The position numbers and the translations under genes were made by a program. Shown one piece after another: positions 34,847 through 43,509 of a stretch of DNA of 64,000 nt. Below the pieces are notes generated by a model that was not told the DNA's origin, searched no databases, and saw only the letters and a program-made list of their open reading frames with translations. The DNA is from an uncultured Agathobaculum sp. (lineage in GTDB: Bacteria > Bacillota > Clostridia > Oscillospirales > Butyricicoccaceae), in assembly GCF_944384765.1 (NCBI RefSeq), contig NZ_CALWUM010000004.1:1-64000 (forward strand), written 5' to 3'. Each line of letters begins with the position of its first letter. The first letter of the stretch is position 1.

Positions 34847-35166
34847 CTTTTCCTCCCCTTTCTGTTATTGGGTTGCACATGGAAACCACTTCCATCCACA
34901 GTTTACCCCTTTTACGATAACATTGCAATATTTTTTCAAGCATATAGATGAAATGTATTCTCATTCATCTTTTGCCATCATAGATGCTTGCAAATGCAGC
35001 GGCAGCGGATCATTCTTCGCGCATCATTACCCGTCATTTGTTACAGTTATCACAGGTTACAGGAGATATATTGCAAATTGACTATATCATCCACGAATGA
35101 TAGAATGGCTATCATAGAGAAGCAGTTATATTCTAACATACAATTATAGGGGAAATCGGTGATCAA
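34847..35166. promoter_or_regulatory. Divergent promoter region with palindromic operator
   Basis: About 320 AT-rich bp between the CAP gene and the plus-strand orphan gene. TTGACT (35078-35083), 17 nt, TAGAAT (35101-35106) is a plausible plus-strand promoter; the palindrome TGATAG-AATGG-CTATCA (35098-35114) overlies its -10. Further GATGAA/TTCATC and ATCAT/ATGAT inverted pairs lie to the left. No coding frame seen. Confidence 0.5.
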
Positions 35167-35550
35167 ATGATAAAGCGCACACGAGGACGTGCCGTCATAT
35201 TTTTATTGGTTCTGACAGTTATCATCATAGCGCTAATTGTGAACAACAGTAAGCCTGTTTCGGAATATATGCAGACCGGGATTCGGTTATCCGATCTGCC
35301 AGAGAACGAATGCGTTGAGTATATTGTGTCAAAAGGTGTGGAAATGCCACTTTATTATGACAAATCTCCCTATTTTGCAAGCGTAACGAAGGAACTCATC
35401 ATTTGCTATGAGAAAGACCCTTATAAAGTGATAAGCGGTACTTTAGGTGCCGTCGATATGAACAATTATGTTGAGGATGTTCGCAGAGTTGTCAATAATT
35501 ATTACGGTGTTTATGATGTAGCATATATGCCCAGAATACCAACCGATTGA
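35167..35550 (+). CDS. AT-rich orphan, membrane-anchored protein of unknown function
   Basis: A 127-residue protein: basic N terminus (MIKRTRGR), one transmembrane helix (residues about 9-26, AVIFLLVLTVIIIALIV), then an extracytoplasmic domain rich in Tyr, Val and Asp. I recognise no family. Base composition is clearly more AT-rich than all neighbours, with A/T-ending codons, which suggests recent transfer. It has its own promoter and operator-like palindrome and no partner genes. The ribosome site is weak (GGGGAAA, distant). Confidence 0.65.
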   Translation: MIKRTRGRAVIFLLVLTVIIIALIVNNSKPVSEYMQTGIRLSDLPENECVEYIVSKGVEMPLYYDKSPYFASVTKELIICYEKDPYKVISGTLGAVDMNNYVEDVRRVVNNYYGVYDVAYMPRIPTD

Positions 35551-35644
35551 TCGTTCCCATGATGATCTGTCTCGCCCGTCCATCGGTGTATGAAGGGCGT
35601 TCAAGGTGCACCTCATACTTCATTCGCAGTATAAACAAAAAAGA

Positions 35645-35689
35645 AAGAACCGCAATTTTGATACACGGTGTATCAAAATTGCGGTTCTT
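35645..35689 (-). terminator. Terminator after tRNA-Ala: 22-bp perfect palindrome
   Basis: AAGAACCGCAATTTTGATAC and its continuation (35645-35666) pair perfectly with 35668-35689 around one base. On the minus strand it is followed by TTTCTTTTTTG. Unusually long for a tRNA terminator. Confidence 0.85.
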
Positions 35690-35692
35690 CTT

Positions 35693-35768
35693 TGGTGGAG
35701 ACGGTGGGGATCGAACCCATGACCTCTTGACTGCCAGTCAAACGCTCTCCCAGCTGAGCTACGCCCCC
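35693..35768 (-). tRNA. tRNA-Ala (anticodon GGC)
   Basis: 76 nt including the encoded CCA. Acceptor stem GGGGGCG/CGTCTCC with the G3-U70 wobble that identifies alanine tRNAs; D arm GCTCAGCTGGGAGAGC; anticodon loop CTGGCAG gives anticodon GGC (reads GCC); T arm with GGTTCGATCCC. It follows tatD on the same strand. Confidence 0.97.
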
Positions 35769-35850
35769 GGATTTCGCCGTCCTGCCATGCCTGACGACAA
35801 AGTATATTATACCGGAGGCATGTGCGTCTGTCAAGCAAAAATGCCATTTT

Positions 35851-36624
35851 TCATGCGGAAATTCCAAACAAACGCATGCCGTTTTCGGTCGTGATGCGTT
35901 CGACCTCCGCCGGGTCCATGCCCTTGACCGTTGCGATGGTCTCCGCCATGCGGTGCACATACAGCGAACAGTTGCGCCGGCCGCGATAGGGCTCGGGCGC
36001 CATATAGGGCGAATCGGTCTCGACCATCAGCCGGTCGATCGGCGCCTCGCGGATCACCTCAAGCGCGCGGCGCGCGTTTTTGAACGTGATTACCCCGGTG
36101 AAGGACAAGTAATACCCCAGCCCCAGCAGCTCGCGCGCCATCTCGACGCTGCCCGCATAGCAGTGGTACACCCCGGTCACGCCGGGATAACGGCGGGTGA
36201 TCGCCAGGCAGTCGCCGTGTGCCTCGCGGTCGTGCACGATGACCGGCTTGCCCAGCTCGCGCGCCAGCTCCATCTGCCGCGCAAACACCACCTGCTGCCG
36301 CGCACGGGCGCGCTCGTCCTTCTCCCAATAATAATCCAGTCCGATCTCGCCGATCGCGCGCACCTTGGTCTCGTCCTGCGCCAGCAGCCGGATATCCGTC
36401 AAATCACGCTCCCAGTTTTCGTCAATGTTTTCCGGGTGGATGCCCACGGCCGCGTAAACGAACGGGAACCGGTGCGCATAGCTGACCGCCTTGCGCGAGG
36501 TTTCCAGATCGCAGCCCGGGTTGAGGATCAGCCCGACGTTGTGCTCCGGCATGGATGCCAGCAGGGTATCGCGGTCCGCGTCGAACCGCTCGTCATCATA
36601 GTGTGCATGGGTGTCAAACAGCAT
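35851..36624 (-). CDS. tatD: TatD-family metal-dependent hydrolase
   Basis: A 257-residue TIM-barrel hydrolase, presumed 3'-5' DNase. Metal motifs: DTHAHYDD (residues 4-11), GEIGLDYYW, VIVHDREAH, VYHCYAG and VETDSPYMAPEPYRGRRN. The length is normal. GGAGG precedes the ATG. It begins 15 bp after the HAD phosphatase gene stop and comes downstream of metG, a frequent Firmicutes order (metG-tatD). Confidence 0.94.
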   Translation of the reverse strand: MLFDTHAHYDDERFDADRDTLLASMPEHNVGLILNPGCDLETSRKAVSYAHRFPFVYAAVGIHPENIDENWERDLTDIRLLAQDETKVRAIGEIGLDYYWEKDERARARQQVVFARQMELARELGKPVIVHDREAHGDCLAITRRYPGVTGVYHCYAGSVEMARELLGLGYYLSFTGVITFKNARRALEVIREAPIDRLMVETDSPYMAPEPYRGRRNCSLYVHRMAETIATVKGMDPAEVERITTENGMRLFGISA

Positions 36625-36639
36625 CGTATCTTCCTCCTG

Positions 36640-37404
36640 TCAGATCCAGCCGAAGTGCTTGCAGGCGTTCCACAGTCCGTCCTGATCGACCGGATCGGTG
36701 ATGTAATCCGCCTTGGCCTTGAGCGCGTCGCACGCGTTTCCCATGGCAATTGAAAACCAGCCCTGCCCGAACATACACAGGTCGTTTGTTCCGTCGCCGA
36801 ACACCACCGCGTCCTCATCCTTCGCGCCAAGCACGTCAAGCATGCGGCGGATGCCGCGCTGCTTTTCGGTCGGCTCGATGAACAGCACATCGTGGTTGTA
36901 GCGCACGGTCGGCAGGCCGCCAAAGTCAATCGTGTGCTCCTCCTCGGGCGTGCAGGCAAAATTCACCTTGTAGATCTGCCGGATCTGGTGGTAGTCAAAG
37001 GACGGGTCCACCCGGGTGGGAAAATAATCGTCCGGCGCGACCGCCAGATAGCGCGCATCCGAGGTGATGCACACCCTCTCATTTGTGACCGACACCGCCC
37101 ACGGGATGCCCGCCGTCTCGAGCCGGTCGATGAATGCGATGCAGTCTGCCACAGGCAGGCCGCGCATCTCGACGAGCTTTCCGTCCAGCGTCAGGCTGTA
37201 GCCACCGTCTGCGACAAAGTCGGTAAAACCGTACCTCGCCGCGACCTCGGCCGCGGAGGCCTGCAAGCGCCCGGTAGCCAGCGCGGTGAAATGGCCGTTT
37301 TCCCGCAGCTGCGCCACGCACCGCTTTGCGCTCTCCGGCATTCTGGTTGTCAGACCACAGGCCAGCGTGCCGTCCACATCAAAAAAGAAATATTTCTTAC
37401 GCAT
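36640..37404 (-). CDS. Cof-type HAD-IIB phosphatase
   Basis: A 254-residue haloacid-dehalogenase hydrolase. Motif I FFDVDGTLACG (D9, D11), motif II ATGR, a C2B cap domain in the middle, then Lys and motif IV VVFGDGTNDLCMF with a Cof-like tail. Substrates in this group are usually sugar phosphates or flavin/PLP phosphates; specificity is unknown. AAGGAG precedes the ATG. It lies between metG and tatD on the same strand. Confidence 0.9.
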   Translation of the reverse strand: MRKKYFFFDVDGTLACGLTTRMPESAKRCVAQLRENGHFTALATGRLQASAAEVAARYGFTDFVADGGYSLTLDGKLVEMRGLPVADCIAFIDRLETAGIPWAVSVTNERVCITSDARYLAVAPDDYFPTRVDPSFDYHQIRQIYKVNFACTPEEEHTIDFGGLPTVRYNHDVLFIEPTEKQRGIRRMLDVLGAKDEDAVVFGDGTNDLCMFGQGWFSIAMGNACDALKAKADYITDPVDQDGLWNACKHFGWI

Positions 37405-37478
37405 GGGTCTCCTTACTGTCTATTCTGTCTGTTCCACGGGCTTTTCAAGGGTGTGCGGCCCTGCCGCACATATAAACA

Positions 37479-37623
37479 GAAAATTGCCGCAAAGCGGCAA
37501 TTTTCATAAAAGCCGGAAACATAACGCACGGTTTTTATACAGGCGCGCACCTATTGCGCTTCGGACCCATCCGCGCCCATGGCGCGGTGCGTCCTCTTTG
37601 ATGGAACGGCGCGCCGTTCCATC
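37479..37623 (+). repeat. Hairpin-mosaic element, copy D (diverged)
   Basis: Between metG and the HAD gene, antisense to both. M1 37479-37505 (GAAAATTGCCGC/GCGGCAATTTTC) abuts M2 37506-37538 (ATAAAAGCCG/CGGTTTTTAT, 33 bp, ACAT in the loop). Further hairpins: CCGCGCC/GGCGCGG (37571-37587) and GATGGAACGGC/GCCGTTCCATC (37600-37623). The conserved ends seen in copies A and B are not recognisable. Confidence 0.7.
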
Positions 37624-37630
37624 GGGTGCG

Positions 37631-39565
37631 TCAGCACAGCTTGGAGCCTGCTGCGATGCTGTCGTCCAGCATGAGCAGATTCAGCTTGTCATCCTTCTCC
37701 GCGGACAACAGCATGCCGTTGGACTCCAGACCCATCATCTTGCGCGGCGGCAGGTTGGTGACCGCCACGACCGTCTTACCGACGAGTTCCTCGGGCTTAT
37801 AATACTTCGCAATGCCGGACAGGATCTGGCGCGGGGTGCCCGAGCCGTCGTCCAGCTGGAACTTGAGCAGCTTTTCGCTCTTTTTGACGTTCTCGCAGGC
37901 AAGCACCTTGCACACGGTCATATCCACCTTGCAGAAATCGTCAAACGGGATGTCCGGCAGGAAGGTGACCGCCGGCTTCTCCGGTGCGGCCTTTGCCTTG
38001 TTTTCCTCCTCGATCTCTGCGAGCTTCTTCGGGATGTCGATGCGCTCAAACAGGATGGACGCCTCGCCCACGGATGCGCCCGGCTGCATGCCGTCAAAGG
38101 CGGCAAGGCTCTCGATGCCCTTGTCCTCGACGCCCAGCTGCGCGAATATCTTGTCCGCGGTGTCCGGCAGGTAGGGCCGCAGCATGGTCGCGGCAAAGCG
38201 GATAGACTCCAGGAGGTTGTACAGCACCGTACCCAGACGCGCCTTTTTGCTCTCGTCCTTGGCCAGCGCCCAGGGCATGGTCTCGTCAATATACTTGTTC
38301 GAGCGGCGCAGCAGGGTGAATACCTCGTCGATCGCGTCCGCAACGTGCAGGTCGCTCATGCGCTTCTCGACTGCCGCAGGCAGGCCGAGGGCGACCGCCT
38401 TGAGCTCGCCGTCCACCGGCTCGGCGTCCGCCGGCGCTGGCACCACGCCGCCGAAATACTTTTTGGTCATGGCGATCGTGCGGTTGACCAGGTTGCCCAG
38501 CACGTTTGCCAGGTCGGAGTTGATGCGCTCGCAGATCAGCTCATAGGAGATCACGCCGTCGTTGGCAAACGGCATCTCGTGCAGCACATAGTAACGCACC
38601 GCGTCCACGCCGAACAGGCGCACCAGATCGTCCGCGTAGATCACATTGCCGAGCGACTTGGACATCTTGCCCTCGCCCACCAGCAGCCACGGGTGGCCGA
38701 ACACCTGCTTGGGCAGGGGCTCGCCCAGCGCCATCAGGAAGATCGGCCAGTAAATCGTGTGGAAACGGATGATGTCCTTACCGATCAGGTGCACGTCCGC
38801 TGGCCAGAAGCGCTTGTAGTGCTCGTCATGGTTGCCGTCCGGGTCATAGCCACAGAAGGTGATATAGTTGGTCAGCGCGTCCAGCCAGACGTAGACCACA
38901 TGACCGGGGTCAAAGTCCACCGGGATGCCCCAGGTAAACGAGGTGCGGGACACGCAAAGGTCCTGCAGGCCGGGCTTTAAGAAGTTGTTGACCATTTCGT
39001 TCTTGCGGGACTCGGGCTGGATGAACTCCGGGTGCTCCTCAATGTGCTTCATCAGGCGGTCGGCATACTTGCTCATGCGGAAGAAGTAGGCTTCCTCCTC
39101 CGCGTCCTCAACCGGGCGGCCGCAGTCCGGGCAGCAGCCGTTGACCAGCTGGGATTCGGTCCAGAAGGACTCGCAGGGTTTGCAGTACTTGCCCTTGTAG
39201 CTGCCCTTGTAAATATCGCCCTGGTCGTGCAGCTTTTTGAAAATCTTCTGCACCTTTTTCTCGTGCATGGGGTCGGTGGTGCGGACGAACTTGTCATAGG
39301 TGGTGTTCATCAGATCCCAGATGCGCTTAACCTCAGCCGCTACCTTATCCACATGCTGCTGCGGGGTGATGCCTGCGGCCTCAGCCTTCTCCTGAATTTT
39401 CTGGCCATGCTCATCCGTACCGGTCTGGAAGTACACGTCATAGCCGGTCATGCGCTTGTAGCGCGCGATGGCATCGGCCAGCACGATCTCGTAGGTGTTG
39501 CCGATGTGCGGCTTGGCCGAAGTGTAGGCGATTGCCGTCGAGATATAATAGGGTTTCTTGTCCAT
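37631..39565 (-). CDS. metG: Methionyl-tRNA synthetase
   Basis: A 644-residue class I synthetase that charges tRNA-Met. HIGN signature (20-23), a zinc-binding connective peptide with C128, C131, C144/C145 and C148, KMSKS (300-304), anticodon-binding helical domain, and a C-terminal Trbp111/EMAP-II-like OB domain (VDMTVCKVLACENVKKSEKL) for tRNA binding and dimerisation. GGAGAGG precedes the ATG. It is the second gene behind a Met T-box, after a GNAT gene. Confidence 0.96.
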   Translation of the reverse strand: MDKKPYYISTAIAYTSAKPHIGNTYEIVLADAIARYKRMTGYDVYFQTGTDEHGQKIQEKAEAAGITPQQHVDKVAAEVKRIWDLMNTTYDKFVRTTDPMHEKKVQKIFKKLHDQGDIYKGSYKGKYCKPCESFWTESQLVNGCCPDCGRPVEDAEEEAYFFRMSKYADRLMKHIEEHPEFIQPESRKNEMVNNFLKPGLQDLCVSRTSFTWGIPVDFDPGHVVYVWLDALTNYITFCGYDPDGNHDEHYKRFWPADVHLIGKDIIRFHTIYWPIFLMALGEPLPKQVFGHPWLLVGEGKMSKSLGNVIYADDLVRLFGVDAVRYYVLHEMPFANDGVISYELICERINSDLANVLGNLVNRTIAMTKKYFGGVVPAPADAEPVDGELKAVALGLPAAVEKRMSDLHVADAIDEVFTLLRRSNKYIDETMPWALAKDESKKARLGTVLYNLLESIRFAATMLRPYLPDTADKIFAQLGVEDKGIESLAAFDGMQPGASVGEASILFERIDIPKKLAEIEEENKAKAAPEKPAVTFLPDIPFDDFCKVDMTVCKVLACENVKKSEKLLKFQLDDGSGTPRQILSGIAKYYKPEELVGKTVVAVTNLPPRKMMGLESNGMLLSAEKDDKLNLLMLDDSIAAGSKLC

Positions 39566-39601
39566 GTTTGCCTCTCCTTTATTTTCATTTTGTGTGGTCT
39601 T

Positions 39602-40108
39602 TTATCTTTTTATCAGTGCATACAGCTCGCTGTCCAGCAGCGCGCCGCGCTTGTAAACGCTCAGCCGCTTTGTCCCTTCATGTGCAAAACCATCTTTCTC
39701 CAGCACGCGGCAGGACGCGCGGTTGCAGGAAAACGGCTCGGCAAAAATGCGCACAATGTCCCACGTTCCAAAGCCCTGCGCGCACATTTGCCGCACGGCC
39801 GCGGTTGCGACGCCTTTCCCCCAAAACGGCCTGCCGAACCAGTAGCCCAGCTCCGCGCTTTTGCGGGCGATGTCCCCACCACGTGTGAGAGAAATGCTGC
39901 CGGCAAACGCGCCGTCCACCTCGACCGCGCAGTACAGCGCTTTGCCCGGGTCTGCGGCAAGGCACAGCGCGATAAAATCGTGTGCGTCTTGCTCGGTATA
40001 CGGATACGGGAACACGTCTCGCAGATTGGCGGCGACGCCTTCGTCATCTGCGAGCGCCGCGCACGCCGCAGCGTCGGTTTCGCGCCATGGCCGAAGTAAA
40101 ACATCCAT
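39602..40108 (-). CDS. RimJ/RimL-type GNAT acetyltransferase behind a T-box
   Basis: A 168-residue GNAT enzyme of the RimJ/RimL type (LRPWRETDAAAC; CoA loop GRPFWGKGVATAAV; ENNxAS-like FSCNRASCRVLEKDGF). The substrate is unknown; relatives acetylate ribosomal proteins, amino acids or antibiotics. The ATG at 40108 is used since it directly follows the T-box terminator T-run; a GAGGG in that terminator stem is its only ribosome site. Followed after 36 bp by metG, so both are expected to respond to Met-tRNA charging. Confidence 0.85.
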   Translation of the reverse strand: MDVLLRPWRETDAAACAALADDEGVAANLRDVFPYPYTEQDAHDFIALCLAADPGKALYCAVEVDGAFAGSISLTRGGDIARKSAELGYWFGRPFWGKGVATAAVRQMCAQGFGTWDIVRIFAEPFSCNRASCRVLEKDGFAHEGTKRLSVYKRGALLDSELYALIKR

Positions 40109-40394
40109 GAAAAAAGCCCTCTTCCCGAATGGTTTTCCATCCAAGGACGAGAGCCAAACTGCTTCCGTGTTACCACCTTGCTTCACGCGCCCCTCGCGGC
40201 GGCGCGCCTCAGCGGGTACTGCCATACCCTGACCCGGTAACGGGAGTCCCCCGCCGCAGCCTTACTGCGCCTATCGCAGCTCAGTGCAGAGCTCCAAGGC
40301 CATTTTCGGACGCGCGCCCCGCATCCCGCTTGCACCATCCGGGACTCGCTCTGCCGTTCCTCGCGCCGTACTTTCCTTTTCATCGCCTGTGACG
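40109..40394 (-). promoter_or_regulatory. T-box leader, methionine-type
   Basis: Minus strand, about 285 nt. Stem I distal features (AGAGCGAG and GGTGCAAG) are visible. The specifier region reads GAA-A-ATG-GCCTTGGAG, so the likely specifier is ATG (plus-strand 40301-40303), matching downstream metG. The T-box core AAGGTGGTAACACGG lies at 40165-40179. A terminator follows, ending GAGGGCTTTTTT just before the start codon at 40108. Uncharged tRNA-Met should favour the antiterminator. Confidence 0.9.
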
Positions 40395-40400
40395 CTTTTC

Positions 40401-40429
40401 ATTATAGCATTGCGGTTTTGCCCTGTCAA
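40401..40429 (-). promoter_or_regulatory. Consensus promoter of the T-box operon
   Basis: Minus strand: TTGACA (40424-40429), 17 nt, TATAAT (40401-40406), a perfect sigma-A consensus. Confidence 0.9.
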
Positions 40430-40446
40430 GCCGCGCGCGGACATGG

Positions 40447-40479
40447 AAAAGGCCGCGGCCGGGCACCCGGCTGCGGCCT
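40447..40479 (-). terminator. Intrinsic terminator after the DUF975 gene
   Basis: AGGCCGCGGCCGGG (40450-40463) pairs with CCCGGCTGCGGCCT (40466-40479), followed by TTTT on the minus strand. Confidence 0.8.
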
Positions 40480-40485
40480 GATTTT

Positions 40486-41433
40486 TCAAAACTGCGTTGT
40501 GTCCTCCTGCCCCATCGCCGGAGGCGCGGACAGCGTTTCATACATGCCGATAAACGAGGTCATGTAATACGCGTTGACAAAGCCGCCCAGCACGAGCGAC
40601 AGACACAGCGCCGCGACTGCTGCCGCGGCATAAACCGCGATTCCGAGCCCGCCGCCCATCAGCTCGAGCCCGGTATCACCCAGCATCAGGCACAGCTGCG
40701 TGCACACCGACAATACCAGATACCACCACACAAAGCTCAGCACAAACAGCAGCAGACTGCCGTAGCGCCCGCGGAACACGCGGCTTCCCTGCGCGGTCGC
40801 ATCCCACGCGCTGCGGTCCGGATCATCCAGCACCACAACCCAGCCCGCCTGATAGCGCAGCAGGTTGACACTGATGAGCAGCACCGCCAGCGCATACAGC
40901 ACAGCCAGGACGATCATGACCCCCTCCGGCATGGGCTGCCGGGTCATCACCGTCTGCACCGTCACGGACAGCAACGCGATCGTGAACAGCACGGTCGGCC
41001 CAACCAGCCACAGCAGCGCGCGGAAGAACAGGCAGAACGCCATCCTGATCCCAAGCCACAGCGCGCGCAGCGAAGTGAATGCCTGAAACAGTGTGCTCAC
41101 ACTCGGGTCTTCCCCGCGATACAGGCCGAGGTAAAACTTCATCAGGCCGTATTGCAGCGGCCCGCTGAGCAGCAGCATGAGCAGCAGGATCACCCACACC
41201 GAGTTGAGCCCCGCAGACGCCGCCCGGGCGAGCGAATAGACATCGGTCACCCCCGCGGCGAGCAGAACGAACACCCTGCCGAACAGCGCAGCGCACAGCA
41301 TGAGCGTCAGCAGCACATAAGGCACTGCATACAGCACTTGGATGCCGATGCAGCGGCCCAGGCGATCCCACACACGCGCGCGGCAGGCTCGCTTGATCTG
41401 CCGGCGCTGCGTTCCGCCAAACGATTGCTTCAT
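40486..41433 (-). CDS. DUF975-type polytopic membrane protein
   Basis: A 315-residue membrane protein with about six hydrophobic segments, recognised as the DUF975 type found in Firmicutes; the function is unknown. A cytoplasmic loop carries RFRG-like VFRGRYGSLLLF, and the GPLQYGLMKFYLGLYRGEDP segment is typical. A GGGAG site precedes the ATG. It is 26 bp downstream of the VanW gene, so the pair may form a wall/membrane operon. A terminator follows at once. Confidence 0.75.
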   Translation of the reverse strand: MKQSFGGTQRRQIKRACRARVWDRLGRCIGIQVLYAVPYVLLTLMLCAALFGRVFVLLAAGVTDVYSLARAASAGLNSVWVILLLMLLLSGPLQYGLMKFYLGLYRGEDPSVSTLFQAFTSLRALWLGIRMAFCLFFRALLWLVGPTVLFTIALLSVTVQTVMTRQPMPEGVMIVLAVLYALAVLLISVNLLRYQAGWVVVLDDPDRSAWDATAQGSRVFRGRYGSLLLFVLSFVWWYLVLSVCTQLCLMLGDTGLELMGGGLGIAVYAAAAVAALCLSLVLGGFVNAYYMTSFIGMYETLSAPPAMGQEDTTQF

Positions 41434-41459
41434 GGTTTGCTTCTCCCTTTCCCCTGTGG

Positions 41460-43133
41460 TCAGGATGCGGTATCGGTATCCGACGACGTGTCTGATGCCG
41501 CCGCAGCCGACGGGCCGACGTATACGACCTCGTCGCGCTTGTTGTAATTCGAGGTATTGGCCAGCACCTCGGTCGTCTGGCCGTTCTCCGTGATGACCTT
41601 GTAGGTACGGGTTGAGTAGCCGGTGATGCCGCTGACCTCAACCCGGCTGGCGCCCGGCGACATACTGCTGTCCACCTTCTCGATGCGCTCGGGCGAATAG
41701 GTCTCGAGCACCTCGGTGCGGGTGGTGACGGTCTTGTCGCTCGTCTTGGTGCCAACGATGGTCATGGTCAGCTGGCCGTCCGCCTGCACGGCGAGGATTT
41801 TCACCGGATAATTTGTATTATTCTTAAAACAGAAGTCCGGTCCGCCCCAGGATACGGTCGCGTCCTCGCCGAGCGGCGTGTAGGACACGGTAAACGAATG
41901 GTTGACGCGCTGGGTAACTTCGAGGTCCGCGCGCAGCACTGCCATATACAGCGTAGACGAGGGCTGGCACACGCCGCCGCCGACCTCATCGATGATCTCG
42001 TTGCCCGAGTACGCACCCGCGGACTGATAGCCGCGGTCGGTCGTGCGTTCGCCGACCACGGTGTTATACGAAAACTCGTCACCCGGGTTGAGGATCGTGC
42101 CGTTGATCGAGGCCGCCGCCAAGCGGACATTGTTGGTGCGCGGCACGTTGCCCTCGTTCAGGCTGGTCGAGCAGCTGGCGAGCGTGTCGCGGAACAGCAC
42201 TTCGGACAGCTCCTCAGCCGTCACCGCGGCCTCGGTGGTTGTAATCGGGATGGAATAGGATTCCGCCGAACCGTCCCCGATAATGGTGCGCGCCTCCTCA
42301 ACGTCAAACTGCACGCCGCGTTTTTCCGGGATGATGGTCGTGCCGTCCTCCTTGCTGACCGTGGCGCTGACCGGATCGCCGATCACCTCGGCGGCGATCG
42401 CGTCAATATCGATCGCAGGCGCGTCGGTCAGCTCGACCGTCACCTCATAGGGCTCAAAATCCATCAGGCGGATCTTATCCGCGAGCAGCTGCTCGACTGC
42501 CTCGGTATCAAAGCTGACGCCCGGCTTGCCCGCATAGATGGTCATGGTGTCCGTGCCGATTTCCCAGCTTGGATCGACCGGTTCGGTCAGCGCCTTGGCG
42601 GAAATCTCCTCAAGCGCGGCCGTCAGGCCGTCCTCATCCACGGTAGCGGCGATCTGCGCCTCGCTGCGGCCGGCCAGCGCCTGGATCACATCCCAGATGC
42701 GGGCAAACGGATTGCCCGTGCGGCCGACTGCAAACGCGTTTTCGACCGATTGATCGGTGTCCACATCCTCGAGCACATCCTCGACCGGAATATCGTACGT
42801 GGTGTCATAAATGGTGACGGATACGTTCTGTCCCTCATAGAGCGCCGGGCTCTGCTGGGCGATCTTCTCCGCCGCCTCGGCGCGGCTCAGGCCGCCGACC
42901 GGGATCGAACCCACGGTCACGCCTGGGAACGCATTGGGATACAGATAGAGAAACGCACACAGCGCCGCAAACAGCAGCACCAAAACACCGCCTGCGATCT
43001 TTGCCGCCAGCGGCACGCGGAACCTGCGCTTTGCTTTTGCGGCCCCCTGCGCGGCTGCGCCGGCAGCGGCCCTTTTGGGCCTGCGCTTCAATACATGCGC
43101 TCCTTTCTTCGGTTTCTTTGCCTGACTGTCCAA
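41460..43133 (-). CDS. VanW-family protein with peptidoglycan-binding-like domains
   Basis: About 557 residues: Lys-rich cytoplasmic tail, one transmembrane helix (residues about 45-62), two PG_binding_4-like domains, the VanW domain (NEGNVPRTNNVRLAAASING, VGGGVCQPSSTLYMA), then a tail with GYSTRTYKVITENGQ. Such proteins are wall-associated in Clostridia; the function is unknown. The start is uncertain: the TTG at 43133 lies 9 nt after GAAGGGG, and an ATG at 43199 is the alternative. Both are downstream of the promoter at 43252-43280, which excludes longer forms. Confidence 0.85.
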   Translation of the reverse strand: MDSQAKKPKKGAHVLKRRPKRAAAGAAAQGAAKAKRRFRVPLAAKIAGGVLVLLFAALCAFLYLYPNAFPGVTVGSIPVGGLSRAEAAEKIAQQSPALYEGQNVSVTIYDTTYDIPVEDVLEDVDTDQSVENAFAVGRTGNPFARIWDVIQALAGRSEAQIAATVDEDGLTAALEEISAKALTEPVDPSWEIGTDTMTIYAGKPGVSFDTEAVEQLLADKIRLMDFEPYEVTVELTDAPAIDIDAIAAEVIGDPVSATVSKEDGTTIIPEKRGVQFDVEEARTIIGDGSAESYSIPITTTEAAVTAEELSEVLFRDTLASCSTSLNEGNVPRTNNVRLAAASINGTILNPGDEFSYNTVVGERTTDRGYQSAGAYSGNEIIDEVGGGVCQPSSTLYMAVLRADLEVTQRVNHSFTVSYTPLGEDATVSWGGPDFCFKNNTNYPVKILAVQADGQLTMTIVGTKTSDKTVTTRTEVLETYSPERIEKVDSSMSPGASRVEVSGITGYSTRTYKVITENGQTTEVLANTSNYNKRDEVVYVGPSAAAASDTSSDTDTAS

Positions 43134-43251
43134 TATGGTTTTCCCCTTCTCGGTTGGTTTTATATATGCATCTGTCCGATGACTCCATACCTTGCGCATG
43201 CCGGACGGCATGCGGTACGTTTTCTGTTTTTCGACGAATTGCGCTTTTTTT

Positions 43252-43280
43252 ATTATATACTTTAGCGGTGGGAGACGCAA
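43252..43280 (-). promoter_or_regulatory. Promoter of the VanW-DUF975 unit
   Basis: Minus strand: TTGCGT (43275-43280), 17 nt, TATAAT (43252-43257). Confidence 0.7.
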
Positions 43281-43428
43281 CAACAATTCGGTTAAAACCT
43301 GATGAACAGTTCGGTCAAATCGCACAATTTTTCAATTTATCCCTGTGTTTTTCCACGCTTTTTATCAAATCCGCGAAAAATCCCACGATTTTGGCGCCAC
43401 TGGCGCACACTTGTCCCGCCGGACGCGC

Positions 43429-43455
43429 AAAAGGCAGGCCAACGGCCTGCCTTTT
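43429..43455 (-). terminator. Intrinsic terminator after pgi
   Basis: AAAAGGCAGGC pairs with GCCTGCCTTTT over a short loop, 55 bp after the pgi stop; T-runs on both sides. Confidence 0.85.
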
Positions 43456-43509
43456 GTTTGGTATCCTCTGTTATCGCGCGCAGAACAACCGTCCGCGCAG
43501 CCGGAAAAC

